Below the pieces are notes generated by a model. The model was not told where the DNA came from, did not search any database, and worked only from the letters and a program-made list of their open reading frames with translations. Positions 16,247 through 25,169 of a DNA stretch of 35,341 nucleotides are shown piece after piece; the stretch's first letter is position 1, and every line of letters starts with the position of its first letter. Made by a program: the position numbers and the translations under genes. Source of the stretch: an uncultured Lachnospiraceae bacterium (lineage in GTDB: Bacteria; Bacillota; Clostridia; Lachnospirales; Lachnospiraceae); assembly GCA_934376945.1 (NCBI GenBank), contig CAKRPI010000009.1:1-35341 (forward strand). Reading direction: 5' to 3'.

Positions 16247-17399
16247 AAGAAGAAATGCAGGAAAAATAAAGGTCATCTTGCTGTGCTGTATTACAGGTAT
16301 GGGATTGTTTGCGGTATCACAGAAGGCGTCTGCTGCGCAGATCATACAGGGAAAGGCAGTAGGGGAAGATACACTGGCGGGAATGACACTCGAAGAAAAA
16401 GTGGCGCAGATGTTCTTTATTACTCCGGAAGCCCTGACAGGAGCGGGGCAGGTCACCGGAGCGGGAGAACTTACAGCACAGTGTTTTGCGCAGTATCCGG
16501 TAGGTGGAATCATCTATTTCAGTGGAAATCTTGAATCGGGAGAGCAAGTCTCATCCATGCTTTCAGGAATGCAGGAAATCAGCAAAGAAAGAACCGGTTT
16601 GCCGGTTTTTCTGGCAACCGATGAAGAGGGCGGAAGAGTGAGCCGATTATATGGGATTGCTTCAGATATTCCATATATAGGAGATATGTATTCTGTGGGG
16701 GCAACCGGGGATCCACAGGAGGCATATCAGGTGGGAAGCACGATTGGAAGCTATATGAAGAATCTGAATTTTAATGTGGATTTTGCACCTGTAGCGGATG
16801 TTTTCAGTAATCCGGCGAATACCGTGATTGGTGACCGCTCATTTGGCAGCGATACAGAACTTGTATCACAGATGGTGCCAATGGAAGTGCAAGGACTTCA
16901 GGATGCAGGGGTACTGGCAACGCTGAAACATTTCCCAGGTCATGGAGATACGGCAGAGGACAGCCACAGCGGGTATGCGAGCAGCTATAAGAGTCTGGAA
17001 GAACTGGAAGCGTGTGAATTTCAGCCATTTCGGGCAGGAATTGCATCGAATGTGTCATTTATTATGATGGGACATATTTCACTGCCCAATATATTGAACA
17101 GTCAGCTCCCGGCATCGCTGTCATATGAGATGGTGACAGGAATCCTGCGTCAGAAGCTGCAGTTTAACGGAATCATCATTACGGATGCCATGAATATGGG
17201 AGCGATCTCTGCAAATTATTCTTCTGGGGAGGCGGCCGTGATGGCGATAGAGGCCGGTGTGGATATGCTGCTTATGCCGGCAGATTTTCATTCAGCGTAC
17301 GAAGCGGTGCTTAGTGCCGTACAGGAAGGAAGGATTTCAGAGGATCGAATTAATGAGTCGGTTCTGAGAATTATCTGGATGAAGAGAAAAATCGGATGA
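16236..17399 (+). CDS. secreted GH3 glycosidase, NagZ-like beta-N-acetylhexosaminidase
   Basis: 387 aa from ATG 16236, which is placed directly before the signal peptide (basic N-terminus, hydrophobic core VILLCCITGMGLFAV, then SQKASAAQ). The upstream TTG-started extension inside the lectin kinase gene is unlikely. The glycoside hydrolase family 3 TIM-barrel domain fills the rest. Its diagnostic NagZ loop is KHFPGHGDTAEDSH, which supplies the His/Asp pair of the acid-base dyad, with DEEGG and VIGDRSFG also visible. The catalytic nucleophile Asp is likely in IITDAMNMGAI. The family removes terminal N-acetylglucosamine from muropeptides or glycans; export here means it acts in the wall or outside. 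It overlaps the lectin kinase by 11 bp, so the two are made together. The enzyme may produce or remove the ligand of the lectin domain (inference). Confidence 0.93.
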   Translation: MKIKRRNAGKIKVILLCCITGMGLFAVSQKASAAQIIQGKAVGEDTLAGMTLEEKVAQMFFITPEALTGAGQVTGAGELTAQCFAQYPVGGIIYFSGNLESGEQVSSMLSGMQEISKERTGLPVFLATDEEGGRVSRLYGIASDIPYIGDMYSVGATGDPQEAYQVGSTIGSYMKNLNFNVDFAPVADVFSNPANTVIGDRSFGSDTELVSQMVPMEVQGLQDAGVLATLKHFPGHGDTAEDSHSGYASSYKSLEELEACEFQPFRAGIASNVSFIMMGHISLPNILNSQLPASLSYEMVTGILRQKLQFNGIIITDAMNMGAISANYSSGEAAVMAIEAGVDMLLMPADFHSAYEAVLSAVQEGRISEDRINESVLRIIWMKRKIG

Positions 17400-17481
17400 G
17401 AGCAATAAAGGCAGAAACACCAGTGAAAACAGAAACAAGGAAATTCTGTAAAGCAGGCAGAATCCAAAGGAGGAAAAAGCT

Positions 17482-18354
17482 ATGGAAAGAAAGGCAGTAC
17501 TGATTTATCTGAGGGATGTACGGGATCTTGAGTTTGCGAAGAGAAAGCTCTCGGAACTGTATGATCAGGAAAAGAAAAAAGTAAAGCAGAAGCTGGAATA
17601 TCTGGAAACGCCGCATTATTGCGACGAAGTACAGAAAAACTGGATTCCAAGCGCGATTGCACTTGGTGTGTTCGGTGTAATGACACTGATCTGTTTTCTG
17701 ATCATGCAGATGAGGTCATATACATTGGTTGATCTGATGCGTTCTACAGTTTTTAGAACATTTTTTTGGACATTGCTTATTATTTTTGTGGTACTGCTTA
17801 TATTGACAATTATCGATGTGGTGAAGTCAGATCGGAGGCTTACGGAAGCAAGAGAAGCAAACGAGAGAGAGCGGGAACGGCTGGAAGAAAACGAGCCGGA
17901 GATCAGAAGAGTAAAATCCTACTGGGAAAAGCGCTCAAAGTATTTAAAAGATCAGTACAGCACAGTATGCCGACTGCTGGACAGCTACTATAGTCAGAAC
18001 CTGATTGCAAAACCGTATCGAAATCTGCCATCGCTTATTTACCTGTATGATTTTATGTCTACCTCGCAGTCAACCCTGAGTGAGGCACAGTATCATGCAC
18101 ATTTAGAAGAAGGAATCAAAAAAATAGAAGCGAAGCTGGATACGGTAGTAAGGCAGAAAGAAAAAAATATTTTTTATCAGCGTATTTCCGAGGCGCATGA
18201 CAGAGCACTGGTCAGCCAGCACAAGAGAATGATTGAGTCACTGAGAAAAACAGATCATAATAATGTCAATGTGGCAGAATATGCACAACTGTCAGATAAT
18301 TATGGAGAGACCGTGGAGTTCTTCGGAAAGGCAGGATACCTGGAAGAAAAATAG
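17482..18354 (+). CDS. two-pass membrane protein with long coiled-coil, unknown function
   Basis: 290 aa, no family recognised. The N-terminal charged helix (about 12-42) is followed by two membrane helices (about 56-76 and 94-114). A long, highly charged, helical C-terminal part (115-290) is rich in Glu/Arg/Lys and likely coiled coil. The short loop between the two helices places both ends on the same side, probably cytosolic. GGAGG lies about 9 nt before the ATG. It sits between the GH3 gene and a small membrane protein, inside the kinase run, and may be a structural part of a membrane signalling complex. Confidence 0.85.
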   Translation: MERKAVLIYLRDVRDLEFAKRKLSELYDQEKKKVKQKLEYLETPHYCDEVQKNWIPSAIALGVFGVMTLICFLIMQMRSYTLVDLMRSTVFRTFFWTLLIIFVVLLILTIIDVVKSDRRLTEAREANERERERLEENEPEIRRVKSYWEKRSKYLKDQYSTVCRLLDSYYSQNLIAKPYRNLPSLIYLYDFMSTSQSTLSEAQYHAHLEEGIKKIEAKLDTVVRQKEKNIFYQRISEAHDRALVSQHKRMIESLRKTDHNNVNVAEYAQLSDNYGETVEFFGKAGYLEEK

Positions 18355-18404
18355 GATGTTAGAGCGGTTTGCTGCTTTAGAGAACAGGAGGGAGAGAGTT
18401 AGAA

Positions 18405-18773
18405 ATGAGTTATTTTCGAATAGGAAACGGCTATTATATTGGAACAGGCGATGAGCTTACGGTAATACTATTTATATTGGTTGGAGTTCTTGTTTTTTTA
18501 GGAGTTGGTATCTGGATTGCCTGCTACTGTATTGTAGAGAATGATAAATCTAAGCCATTGAGCAGAGCGCGAGTGAAAATTCTTGAGAAAACAGCACCTG
18601 GTCGCCATGTGGAATGGTATGTAATACAATTTGAAAACGGTGAGCGGAAAAGGATGCGGAACCTGCATTCGGAAAGACTGATTCTCACAGTCGGGGATAT
18701 CGGAATTATGGAATACCGGGGCATTACGATCGAGTCATTCCGAAGGGAAAGAAGAAGCAGCTCAAGAAGATAA
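18405..18773 (+). CDS. small single-pass membrane protein, DUF2500-like
   Basis: 122 aa. A short N-terminus is followed by one membrane helix (about 19-42). A beta-rich cytosolic or external domain then has the pattern ARVKILEK...WYVIQFENGERKRMR...LTVGDIGIMEYRG. The order and spacing (modified-strand, FENG-type turn, GDxGxxxYRG) resemble DUF2500-type proteins, whose role is unknown. The tail is Arg/Ser-rich. A GGAGGGAGAG ribosome binding site precedes the ATG. Family assignment is by eye and moderate. Confidence 0.82.
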   Translation: MSYFRIGNGYYIGTGDELTVILFILVGVLVFLGVGIWIACYCIVENDKSKPLSRARVKILEKTAPGRHVEWYVIQFENGERKRMRNLHSERLILTVGDIGIMEYRGITIESFRRERRSSSRR

Positions 18774-18845
18774 AGAAAAATTCTGATAGAGAAAAGCAGA
18801 AATACCGATTTTGCAAAACAGGAATTGAGACGGAGGAAGCACGAC

Positions 18846-20867
18846 GTGAATTACGAAAACTTATGCATTTTCTGCATGAGAGAAAAAAACAGTCAGGATG
18901 AGGTATGCCCGTATTGTGGCAACTCAAATGAGACATATAAGAAAAGTGAATATGCGCTTCCTCCATTTACGGTTTTAAACGGACGCTATCTGATTGGAAA
19001 AACAATCGGAGCTGGAGGTTTTGGAATTACGTATCTTGCAATGGACCTTGTGCTGGAGCGCCGCGTCGCGATAAAAGAATTTTTTATGAACGATGCGATG
19101 TATCGCACCAAAGCTTACGCAGTGACTGTTGCTACAATAAATGAAGCACAGGAAGAGATGTATCGGACCAGCAGGAAAAGATTTGAGCGGGAAGCAAAGA
19201 TTCTTGCATACCTCAACAACATGCCGGGTATCGTGCAGGTCTATGATTTTTTTTCGGAAAATGGAACCGCCTACATTGCGATGGAATATCTGGACGGAAA
19301 AACACTTGGTGAGTATGTGAGGGAAAAGGGCGGCTGTCTATCTCTGGAAGAGACGAAACAGATTCTTTATCCAATCATGAAATCATTAGATAAAATACAT
19401 AAAGAAGGTATTTTGCATCGGGATGTGAGCCCTGATAATATCAAATTTTCGGAAGACGGTTCGCCGAAGCTGTTTGATTTTGGAGGGGCAAAGCTGGAGA
19501 CAAATGATGACCTTAGCAAAATCGCCTACATGAAACCGGGCTATACACCGCTCGAGCAGTATTCTGTAAATGGAGATCAGGGGCCGTGGACAGATGTCTA
19601 CGCGATGGGGGCGACCATCTATTATTGTATTTGCGGAAAAAAGCCACCAGAGGCACCGGAGCGAAGCTGTGGAAAAGCACCGCTTTCATTTGAAGCCGTT
19701 GGAATGAAGATATCAAAAGCAGAGGAAAATGCGCTGAGAAAGGCGATGACGCTTCGTGGTGATCTGCGCTATCAGACGATGGAAGAGTTTTGGGAGAATC
19801 TGGAGAAGGCATCCCAAAACGGGAAGGAAAATTCAGCAGGAGATTTCGAAAAAGAAGAAAAAAGAGAACAGGGAAAAGAATTTAATCAGAAGAGTTATGA
19901 AAAAAATTCGCAGAGAAATGGAGATGAAAAGCCAGAAAGGAAGGAAACAGAAGATCAGAAAAATTCGGAAGATGTTCTGAGAAAAAAGAGCCTGATCTGG
20001 ATAAGTATATTAGGAATAGGAATTTTATTGTTTTATATTTTTTCGGATAATAAAATGGTGAAAGATGCTGAAACAGCAAAAGAAGCGGAAGCGATGAAAA
20101 ACACTGTTTCTGATACGGTTACAACAGGAAACATGGCGTCTACAGAAAAAGCTGCTTCTAAATATAGTACGGTTGCAGAAAAAAAACAATCAGTTTTATT
20201 AGGTTATGTGGTAGTAAAAAGTGAGGATGACGAAGAGAATACGTACATGTATGCAGAGCCACATAAAAGCAGTGATGTAATCATGAAGTTGCATCCTGGT
20301 AATGTGGTGAATGTTTCTGAAATAAAATATGAAAAGAACGGAAAGTGGGCGCATGTAACGTATTTTGGCTGTACGGGCTGGGTACAACTTGATTTTTTGA
20401 AACGAGTAGGAAATATGGAAAATGAGGCAGATGAGCCTGGTACTTACTACATTTCTGTTGGAGAGACCTATTTAAGGGGCAAGAAGAGTGAAGACGGGGG
20501 AAAGATTGGAATATTTAAGTATGGAGCAATGGTAGAAGTTGATTTAATCATAGATAAATGGGTCAAAGTTTCATATGTACCGCAGGACGGATATATTTAC
20601 GCATATAATGGCAGAAGCGGATACATTGATGCGTCATGCCTTGGAAGAGAGATTAAAGGAACGTATGTAATCAATACGAATACCGGTTCAGGTCTGAATA
20701 TGCGGGAAAAACCATCTGTGAGTGGGGCGAAAAAAGGAAAAAGCATTCCAAATGGTACCAAACTCTTTATTACGCAGTTTCAGAACGGATGGGGAAGAAC
20801 CACATATAACGGAGAAGAAGGATGGGTAATGATGAAATACCTGTACCTGGACAGTAAGGAAGAATAA
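18846..20867 (+). CDS. receptor-like Ser/Thr kinase with three SH3-like ectodomains
   Basis: 673 aa from GTG 18846. This is preferred to ATG 18825 because GGAGGA (18832-18837) is 8 nt upstream and the product then opens VNYENLCIFC like its sisters. Zinc ribbon, then kinase domain with GAGGFGITY, Lys77, HRDVSPDN, DFGG and PLEQY. A charged Lys/Glu/Asn-rich juxtamembrane segment (about 325-375) is longer than in the sisters. TM at about 380-397. Outside there are three tandem SH3b-like domains of about 65 aa (from about 451, 530 and 605), each ending in a GWVQLDFL / GYIDASCL / GWVMMKYL type motif. SH3b domains commonly bind peptidoglycan peptides, so this is likely a wall-sensing kinase analogous to PASTA kinases such as PknB/PrkC. 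Confidence 0.94.
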   Translation: MNYENLCIFCMREKNSQDEVCPYCGNSNETYKKSEYALPPFTVLNGRYLIGKTIGAGGFGITYLAMDLVLERRVAIKEFFMNDAMYRTKAYAVTVATINEAQEEMYRTSRKRFEREAKILAYLNNMPGIVQVYDFFSENGTAYIAMEYLDGKTLGEYVREKGGCLSLEETKQILYPIMKSLDKIHKEGILHRDVSPDNIKFSEDGSPKLFDFGGAKLETNDDLSKIAYMKPGYTPLEQYSVNGDQGPWTDVYAMGATIYYCICGKKPPEAPERSCGKAPLSFEAVGMKISKAEENALRKAMTLRGDLRYQTMEEFWENLEKASQNGKENSAGDFEKEEKREQGKEFNQKSYEKNSQRNGDEKPERKETEDQKNSEDVLRKKSLIWISILGIGILLFYIFSDNKMVKDAETAKEAEAMKNTVSDTVTTGNMASTEKAASKYSTVAEKKQSVLLGYVVVKSEDDEENTYMYAEPHKSSDVIMKLHPGNVVNVSEIKYEKNGKWAHVTYFGCTGWVQLDFLKRVGNMENEADEPGTYYISVGETYLRGKKSEDGGKIGIFKYGAMVEVDLIIDKWVKVSYVPQDGYIYAYNGRSGYIDASCLGREIKGTYVINTNTGSGLNMREKPSVSGAKKGKSIPNGTKLFITQFQNGWGRTTYNGEEGWVMMKYLYLDSKEE

Positions 20868-20905
20868 TTACTACTGGCAGGAACTAAAAACGGAGGAAGA
20901 AAATC

Positions 20906-23131
20906 ATGGATTACGAAAAATTATGTATTTACTGCATGCGGGAAAAAAAGAATAAGGATGATATATGCCCTTACTGCGGCGGTTCAATGGCAAATTATAA
21001 GAAGGATGATTATGAACTTTCACCGTTTACCATTCTGAATGGCCGTTATCTGCTTGGAAGAGTGATTGGAGCTGGCGGTTTTGGAATTACCTATATTGCG
21101 CTTGATCTGGTACTGGAGCGTCGTGTTGCGGTCAAAGAATTTTTTATGGGAGAGGCGATGTACCGGACAAAGGCCTGTGCGGTGACAGTCAGTACAATCA
21201 ATGAAGCGCAGGACGAAATGTACCGTAACAGTAAAGAAAAGTTTGAACGGGAAGCCAAGATTCTTGCGCATCTCAACAATATGCCTGGTATCGTGCAGGT
21301 GCATGATTTCTTTCAGGAAAACGGAACGGCTTACATTGCGATGGAGTATCTGGGAGGAAAGACACTTGGTGAGTATGTGAAGGAGAAAGGAGGACGTTTG
21401 TCTTTGGAAGAGACAAAAAAGATCCTTTTTCCGATTATGGAATCACTGGATGAGATTCATATGGAGGGAATCCTGCATCGGGATATCAGTCCGGATAATA
21501 TCAAATTTTCAGAGGATGGAGCGCTGAAGCTATTTGATTTCGGAGGCGCAAAGCTGGAAAAGAAGGATGGCGTCAGCAAGGTTGTATATATGAAAGCGGG
21601 TTACTCACCGCTTGAGCAATATACAATAAACGGGAACCAGGGACCATGGACAGATGTCTATGCGATGGCAGCTACCATGTATTTCTGTATTTGCGGAAAA
21701 CGGCCGCCCGAAGCACCGGATCGAAGCAGCGGAGAGCAGCTGATTCTGCCGGAAAAATACGGTATAAAAATATCAAAAAAAGAAGAAAAGGTATTAGTGA
21801 AAGCGCTGGAACTTCGTTATGATCTGCGCTATCAGACAATGGAGGAGTTTAAAGAAGAACTGGAGAAAAGCGCAGGAAATCCTAAGTGGCAGAAAATCGT
21901 GATTGCAGTCGGAGCGATAGGAATTGGTCTTGGGATTTTGGCTTTTGCGGCATTGGTCGAAAGAAGGAGCAGCGGGAAAAAGCAGGAAGTGGCTGTAATA
22001 GAAACAGAAAGTGAAAAAATTACGGAGAAGACAGAAAAAGCAGAGACAGAGAAAGCTGCCAAAGAGGCAACAGAAACTGAGACGCAGAAAGCTACGGAAA
22101 AAACCACGGAAGCCGAGACGCAGAAGGCTACAAAAAAAGCTACGGAAAAGACCACGGAAGCCGAGACACAGAAGGCCACAGAAAAAGCTACGGAAAAGAT
22201 CACGGAAGCCGAGACACAGAAGGCCACAGAAAAAGCTACGGAAAAGATCACGGAAGCCGAGACACAGAAGGCTACAGAAAAAGCTACGGAAAAGATCACG
22301 GAAGCCGAGACACAGAAGGCTACTGAGAAAATAACAGAGTTGGAAACACGTAAAGCTACAGAAAAGATGACAGAGAAGGCTGCCGAAAAGGTCACCGAAA
22401 AAGCTACAGAGAAAGTAGCTGAACCTGAGACAGAAAAAATCACGGAAAAAGCAACAGAATCCGAGACGGAGAAAAAGGAAATCACTTCGTCGAAGGGCTA
22501 TGCAATTATAAAGTGCGAGGACGATGAGCATTATACTTTTTTGAAGGAAGAACCGGACAAATACAGTACGACACTTTTAAATCTGCGCAAGCACAATATC
22601 GTAAATGTCGGCGAGATAAAAACGGTAGACGGAGAAAAATGGGGGTATGCGGATTACTTTGGCTGCTATGGCTGGGTGAGAATGCGCTTTCTGAAAAAAG
22701 TAGAAAAAGTTGTAAATGAATCGTATGAGCCGGGAGATTATTTTATCTGGGCAGGCGGTACCAATGTGAGAGAAAAACCGAATGCAAAGGCAGATTCACT
22801 TGGCAAGCTGGACTATGGCGCAGGCGTAAAGGTGAAGTCGATCGAAAACGGATGGGCTAAGGTAACTTATAAAGGAAAGACGGGATATATTTATGGTTCC
22901 TGCCTTTCGAAGTATACAGCCGGTATTTATGTGGTAAATACGGTGACTGATTATGGAATGCATGTCAGAGATATACCAAGTAAAGAGGACAGCAAGAAAA
23001 TCATGGATATTTCAAATGGAACCGGAGTTTATATTTCGGAATTCTCAAATGGATGGGGAAAAGTAACCTATGATGGAAAACAGGGATGGGTACAGATGAG
23101 TTACCTGTATCTGTTGAGAAAAGATTCTTAA
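20906..23131 (+). CDS. receptor-like Ser/Thr kinase with long TEKATEK stalk and three SH3-like domains
   Basis: 741 aa, starting MDYEKLCIYC with GGAGGAAG upstream. The zinc ribbon and kinase domain contain all catalytic residues (GAGGFGITY, Lys77, HRDISPDN, DFGG, PLEQY). TM at about 327-350. A long stalk (about 365-525) is built of ATEKITEAETQKATEK repeats. Three SH3b-like domains follow (from about 529, 607 and 675), clearly paralogous to those of the kinase at 18846, with the shared phrase GWGKVTY/GWGRTTY and endings SYLYL/KYLYL. The two genes are tandem duplicates that differ mainly in stalk length and composition. The longer stalk suggests reading the wall at a different depth (inference). 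Confidence 0.94.
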   Translation: MDYEKLCIYCMREKKNKDDICPYCGGSMANYKKDDYELSPFTILNGRYLLGRVIGAGGFGITYIALDLVLERRVAVKEFFMGEAMYRTKACAVTVSTINEAQDEMYRNSKEKFEREAKILAHLNNMPGIVQVHDFFQENGTAYIAMEYLGGKTLGEYVKEKGGRLSLEETKKILFPIMESLDEIHMEGILHRDISPDNIKFSEDGALKLFDFGGAKLEKKDGVSKVVYMKAGYSPLEQYTINGNQGPWTDVYAMAATMYFCICGKRPPEAPDRSSGEQLILPEKYGIKISKKEEKVLVKALELRYDLRYQTMEEFKEELEKSAGNPKWQKIVIAVGAIGIGLGILAFAALVERRSSGKKQEVAVIETESEKITEKTEKAETEKAAKEATETETQKATEKTTEAETQKATKKATEKTTEAETQKATEKATEKITEAETQKATEKATEKITEAETQKATEKATEKITEAETQKATEKITELETRKATEKMTEKAAEKVTEKATEKVAEPETEKITEKATESETEKKEITSSKGYAIIKCEDDEHYTFLKEEPDKYSTTLLNLRKHNIVNVGEIKTVDGEKWGYADYFGCYGWVRMRFLKKVEKVVNESYEPGDYFIWAGGTNVREKPNAKADSLGKLDYGAGVKVKSIENGWAKVTYKGKTGYIYGSCLSKYTAGIYVVNTVTDYGMHVRDIPSKEDSKKIMDISNGTGVYISEFSNGWGKVTYDGKQGWVQMSYLYLLRKDS
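22091..22330 (+). repeat. five tandem 48-bp units encoding the kinase stalk
   Basis: Near-identical units begin at 22091, 22139, 22187, 22235 and 22283 (each GCTACGGAAAA), with a spacing of exactly 48 bp = 16 codons. The first two differ most (ACC for ATC; AAA for GAA), while the last three differ by one or two bases. The reading frame is kept, so unit gain or loss would alter stalk length without a frameshift. Confidence 0.95.
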
Positions 23132-23158
23132 AAATTATTCTGCAAAGGAGGGGCATGT

Positions 23159-25123
23159 ATGAAATGCAAAGTAATGTCTGCCTTATTATTAAGTGCGATT
23201 GCTGTCATTGGAGCAGACCAGATGGGGGCTGCGGCCTCTGAAAACGCAGGCTATGACTGGGTGGTGCAGCCGACAATCGAAGCGGACGATATTTATTATC
23301 TTGCAGATTATCCAAATATGCAGCATGCGCTTAATACGCTTTCGAAGCAGGCGGATAATCCAAGGGCGGTAATTGAAAAAGACGGGCAGCTTGGAATTAT
23401 AGACCTGAACGGAACGATGCTGACGGAATTTGCCTATAAAGAAATGGCAGATTTTGGTGAGAATTATATGATGATTTCAACAGTCCCGCAGTATTCGGAG
23501 GACTATGGAGACTGGGATATTTACTGGCTGGCTCCAGATGGTACGATCACTGCTGATGTCGGAAACGGTGCGCTTGATTTCTCTTTGTACTATTATTATC
23601 AGGGAAGCAGACAGAGAGCAGGGAGTGGGCCGGAAGAGGCACAGGAAATCATACCGGTGCAGGAATCATCAAGCTATATCGATTACCCGACGAGTGATTT
23701 TCTGCGGGAACTGGATAACAGCAGATATGCGCTGGATAATAACGGCAGTCTGGTGACGGATTTTATTTATGATGAGTGCGGATCGCTGTCAGACGGTCTG
23801 TTTGCAGTCTGCCAGGACGGTAAATGGGGCTATGTCAATGAGCAGGGAACAGTTGTGATTCCACTGGAATATGATGCTTCCTGGAAGGAGTATCCGATTT
23901 TTAATATGTCGACGAGCAGATCCACGAATAATGTAAAGGATTACTGTTATGCTGCATCGGATGGGTATGTTGTACTGCGCAGGGGAGATGCGTGGGAACT
24001 GAGAGACACAAACGGAAATGTCGTGATTCCGGAAGGTGAGTTTGAAGCGCTCCGGCCGGTATTTGATGGCAGGTGCTGGGCAAAAAAAGATGGAAAATGG
24101 GGGGTGATTCAGGTTCCGGGAACTGGTGAAATAAAGGAAATTACGGTGATTCCAACAGATGGTTCAATTACCGGAGATCCGCAGTATGATGAGATTATCC
24201 GGAAATATTACAAAGCAGTTTCTCTGCACTGGGCTATGAGTGATTATGCTGAAAGCGGTCTTGATTATCTGGCGAGCAGCGTAGAGGATACAAGTGGCAT
24301 TGGATACTATATTTCGGATCTTGATCAGAATGGAACGGAGGAGTTGCTGATTGGACCGATTGGAATAGGCGGAAACTATACGGGGATATTTTTTGATCTG
24401 TATACGTTAAAGGACGGAAATCTGGTACAGATCATTACGAGCGGGGAACGGGACCGTTATTATCTGTGTGTGGATAATACCATTGCAAATGAAGGTGCAG
24501 GAAGTGCCTGGATATCCGGCTGGACCTACTACGATCTGGTTGATGGTGAGCTTGTGATGCGGGAGCATGTTCTGGCGGATGGAGCGTATGATTCGGAAAA
24601 TCCATGGTTCTATTCGACGACAGAAGAGTGGGAGGATCATTCATCGCCGATTTCAGAAGATGCGGCACAGTCCATTATAAACAGCTATCAGTATGTGGAT
24701 GATCCGTATATTCCGTTATCGGTTCTGGATGGAACTGTAAGTGGATTAGATAATGAAATTGACGGTGTGTCCGAATTAAAGCAGCGCGCTTTAAATGAAC
24801 TGGCCGTAGTGGAGCAGGAGTCTGCCGCGATTCAGGAAGAACTGGACAGCAATACAAGCCTGACGGAGGAAGAATACAACGAAAAACTGAGACAGCAATG
24901 TTATTTATGGAATAATGAGCTGGATGTTGTGTGGTCTTATCTGGAGAAAACGCTTTCAGCGGAAGATATGGAGACGCTCACACAGAATCAGGGAGAATGG
25001 CAGATGAATATAGATGATTCGGTGAATAAAGTCAACGCGGAGGAATCAGATAAAGCGGCAGGGATACTGGCGTTGGAGATGACAAAGGACCGAGTATATG
25101 AACTGATGGATATGCTTGTGTAA
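23159..25123 (+). CDS. secreted WG-repeat protein with LprI-like C-terminus
   Basis: 654 aa with a signal peptide (about 1-27, ALLLSAIAVIGA...). Residues about 60-310 carry WG (KWG-type) repeats such as DGKWGYVNEQGTVVIPLEY and DGKWGVIQVPG, which form beta-propeller-like folds. Residues about 342-530 form a module (YDEIIRKYYKAVSLHW...DLDQNGTEELL...SGERDRYYLC) that reappears alone in the gene at 27151. Residues about 535-650 resemble the LprI/DUF1311 lysozyme-inhibitor-like domain (WNNELDVVWSYLEKTL, LTQNQGEWQ). An AAAGGAGG ribosome binding site precedes the ATG. It directly follows the SH3 kinase and may be an envelope partner protecting against or sensing lysozyme-like attack; this is inference from the LprI resemblance. 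Confidence 0.88.
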   Translation: MKCKVMSALLLSAIAVIGADQMGAAASENAGYDWVVQPTIEADDIYYLADYPNMQHALNTLSKQADNPRAVIEKDGQLGIIDLNGTMLTEFAYKEMADFGENYMMISTVPQYSEDYGDWDIYWLAPDGTITADVGNGALDFSLYYYYQGSRQRAGSGPEEAQEIIPVQESSSYIDYPTSDFLRELDNSRYALDNNGSLVTDFIYDECGSLSDGLFAVCQDGKWGYVNEQGTVVIPLEYDASWKEYPIFNMSTSRSTNNVKDYCYAASDGYVVLRRGDAWELRDTNGNVVIPEGEFEALRPVFDGRCWAKKDGKWGVIQVPGTGEIKEITVIPTDGSITGDPQYDEIIRKYYKAVSLHWAMSDYAESGLDYLASSVEDTSGIGYYISDLDQNGTEELLIGPIGIGGNYTGIFFDLYTLKDGNLVQIITSGERDRYYLCVDNTIANEGAGSAWISGWTYYDLVDGELVMREHVLADGAYDSENPWFYSTTEEWEDHSSPISEDAAQSIINSYQYVDDPYIPLSVLDGTVSGLDNEIDGVSELKQRALNELAVVEQESAAIQEELDSNTSLTEEEYNEKLRQQCYLWNNELDVVWSYLEKTLSAEDMETLTQNQGEWQMNIDDSVNKVNAEESDKAAGILALEMTKDRVYELMDMLV

Positions 25124-25169
25124 GAAGAGCAGATTATAAAGAAAAAACAGAGAAGGGGAATGGAAGAGT

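Noticed and set aside
22091..22330. Tandem 48-bp repeats considered as a CRISPR array
   Set aside because: The units are contiguous with no unique spacers and encode an in-frame protein stalk; no cas genes are present.
21794..22531. Long antisense frames opposite the TEKATEK repeats (also opposite 3906-4253 and 15274-15687)
   Set aside because: They are by-products of the periodic Thr/Glu codons on the + strand; the low-complexity Ser/Val or Phe/Cys strings are not real proteins.
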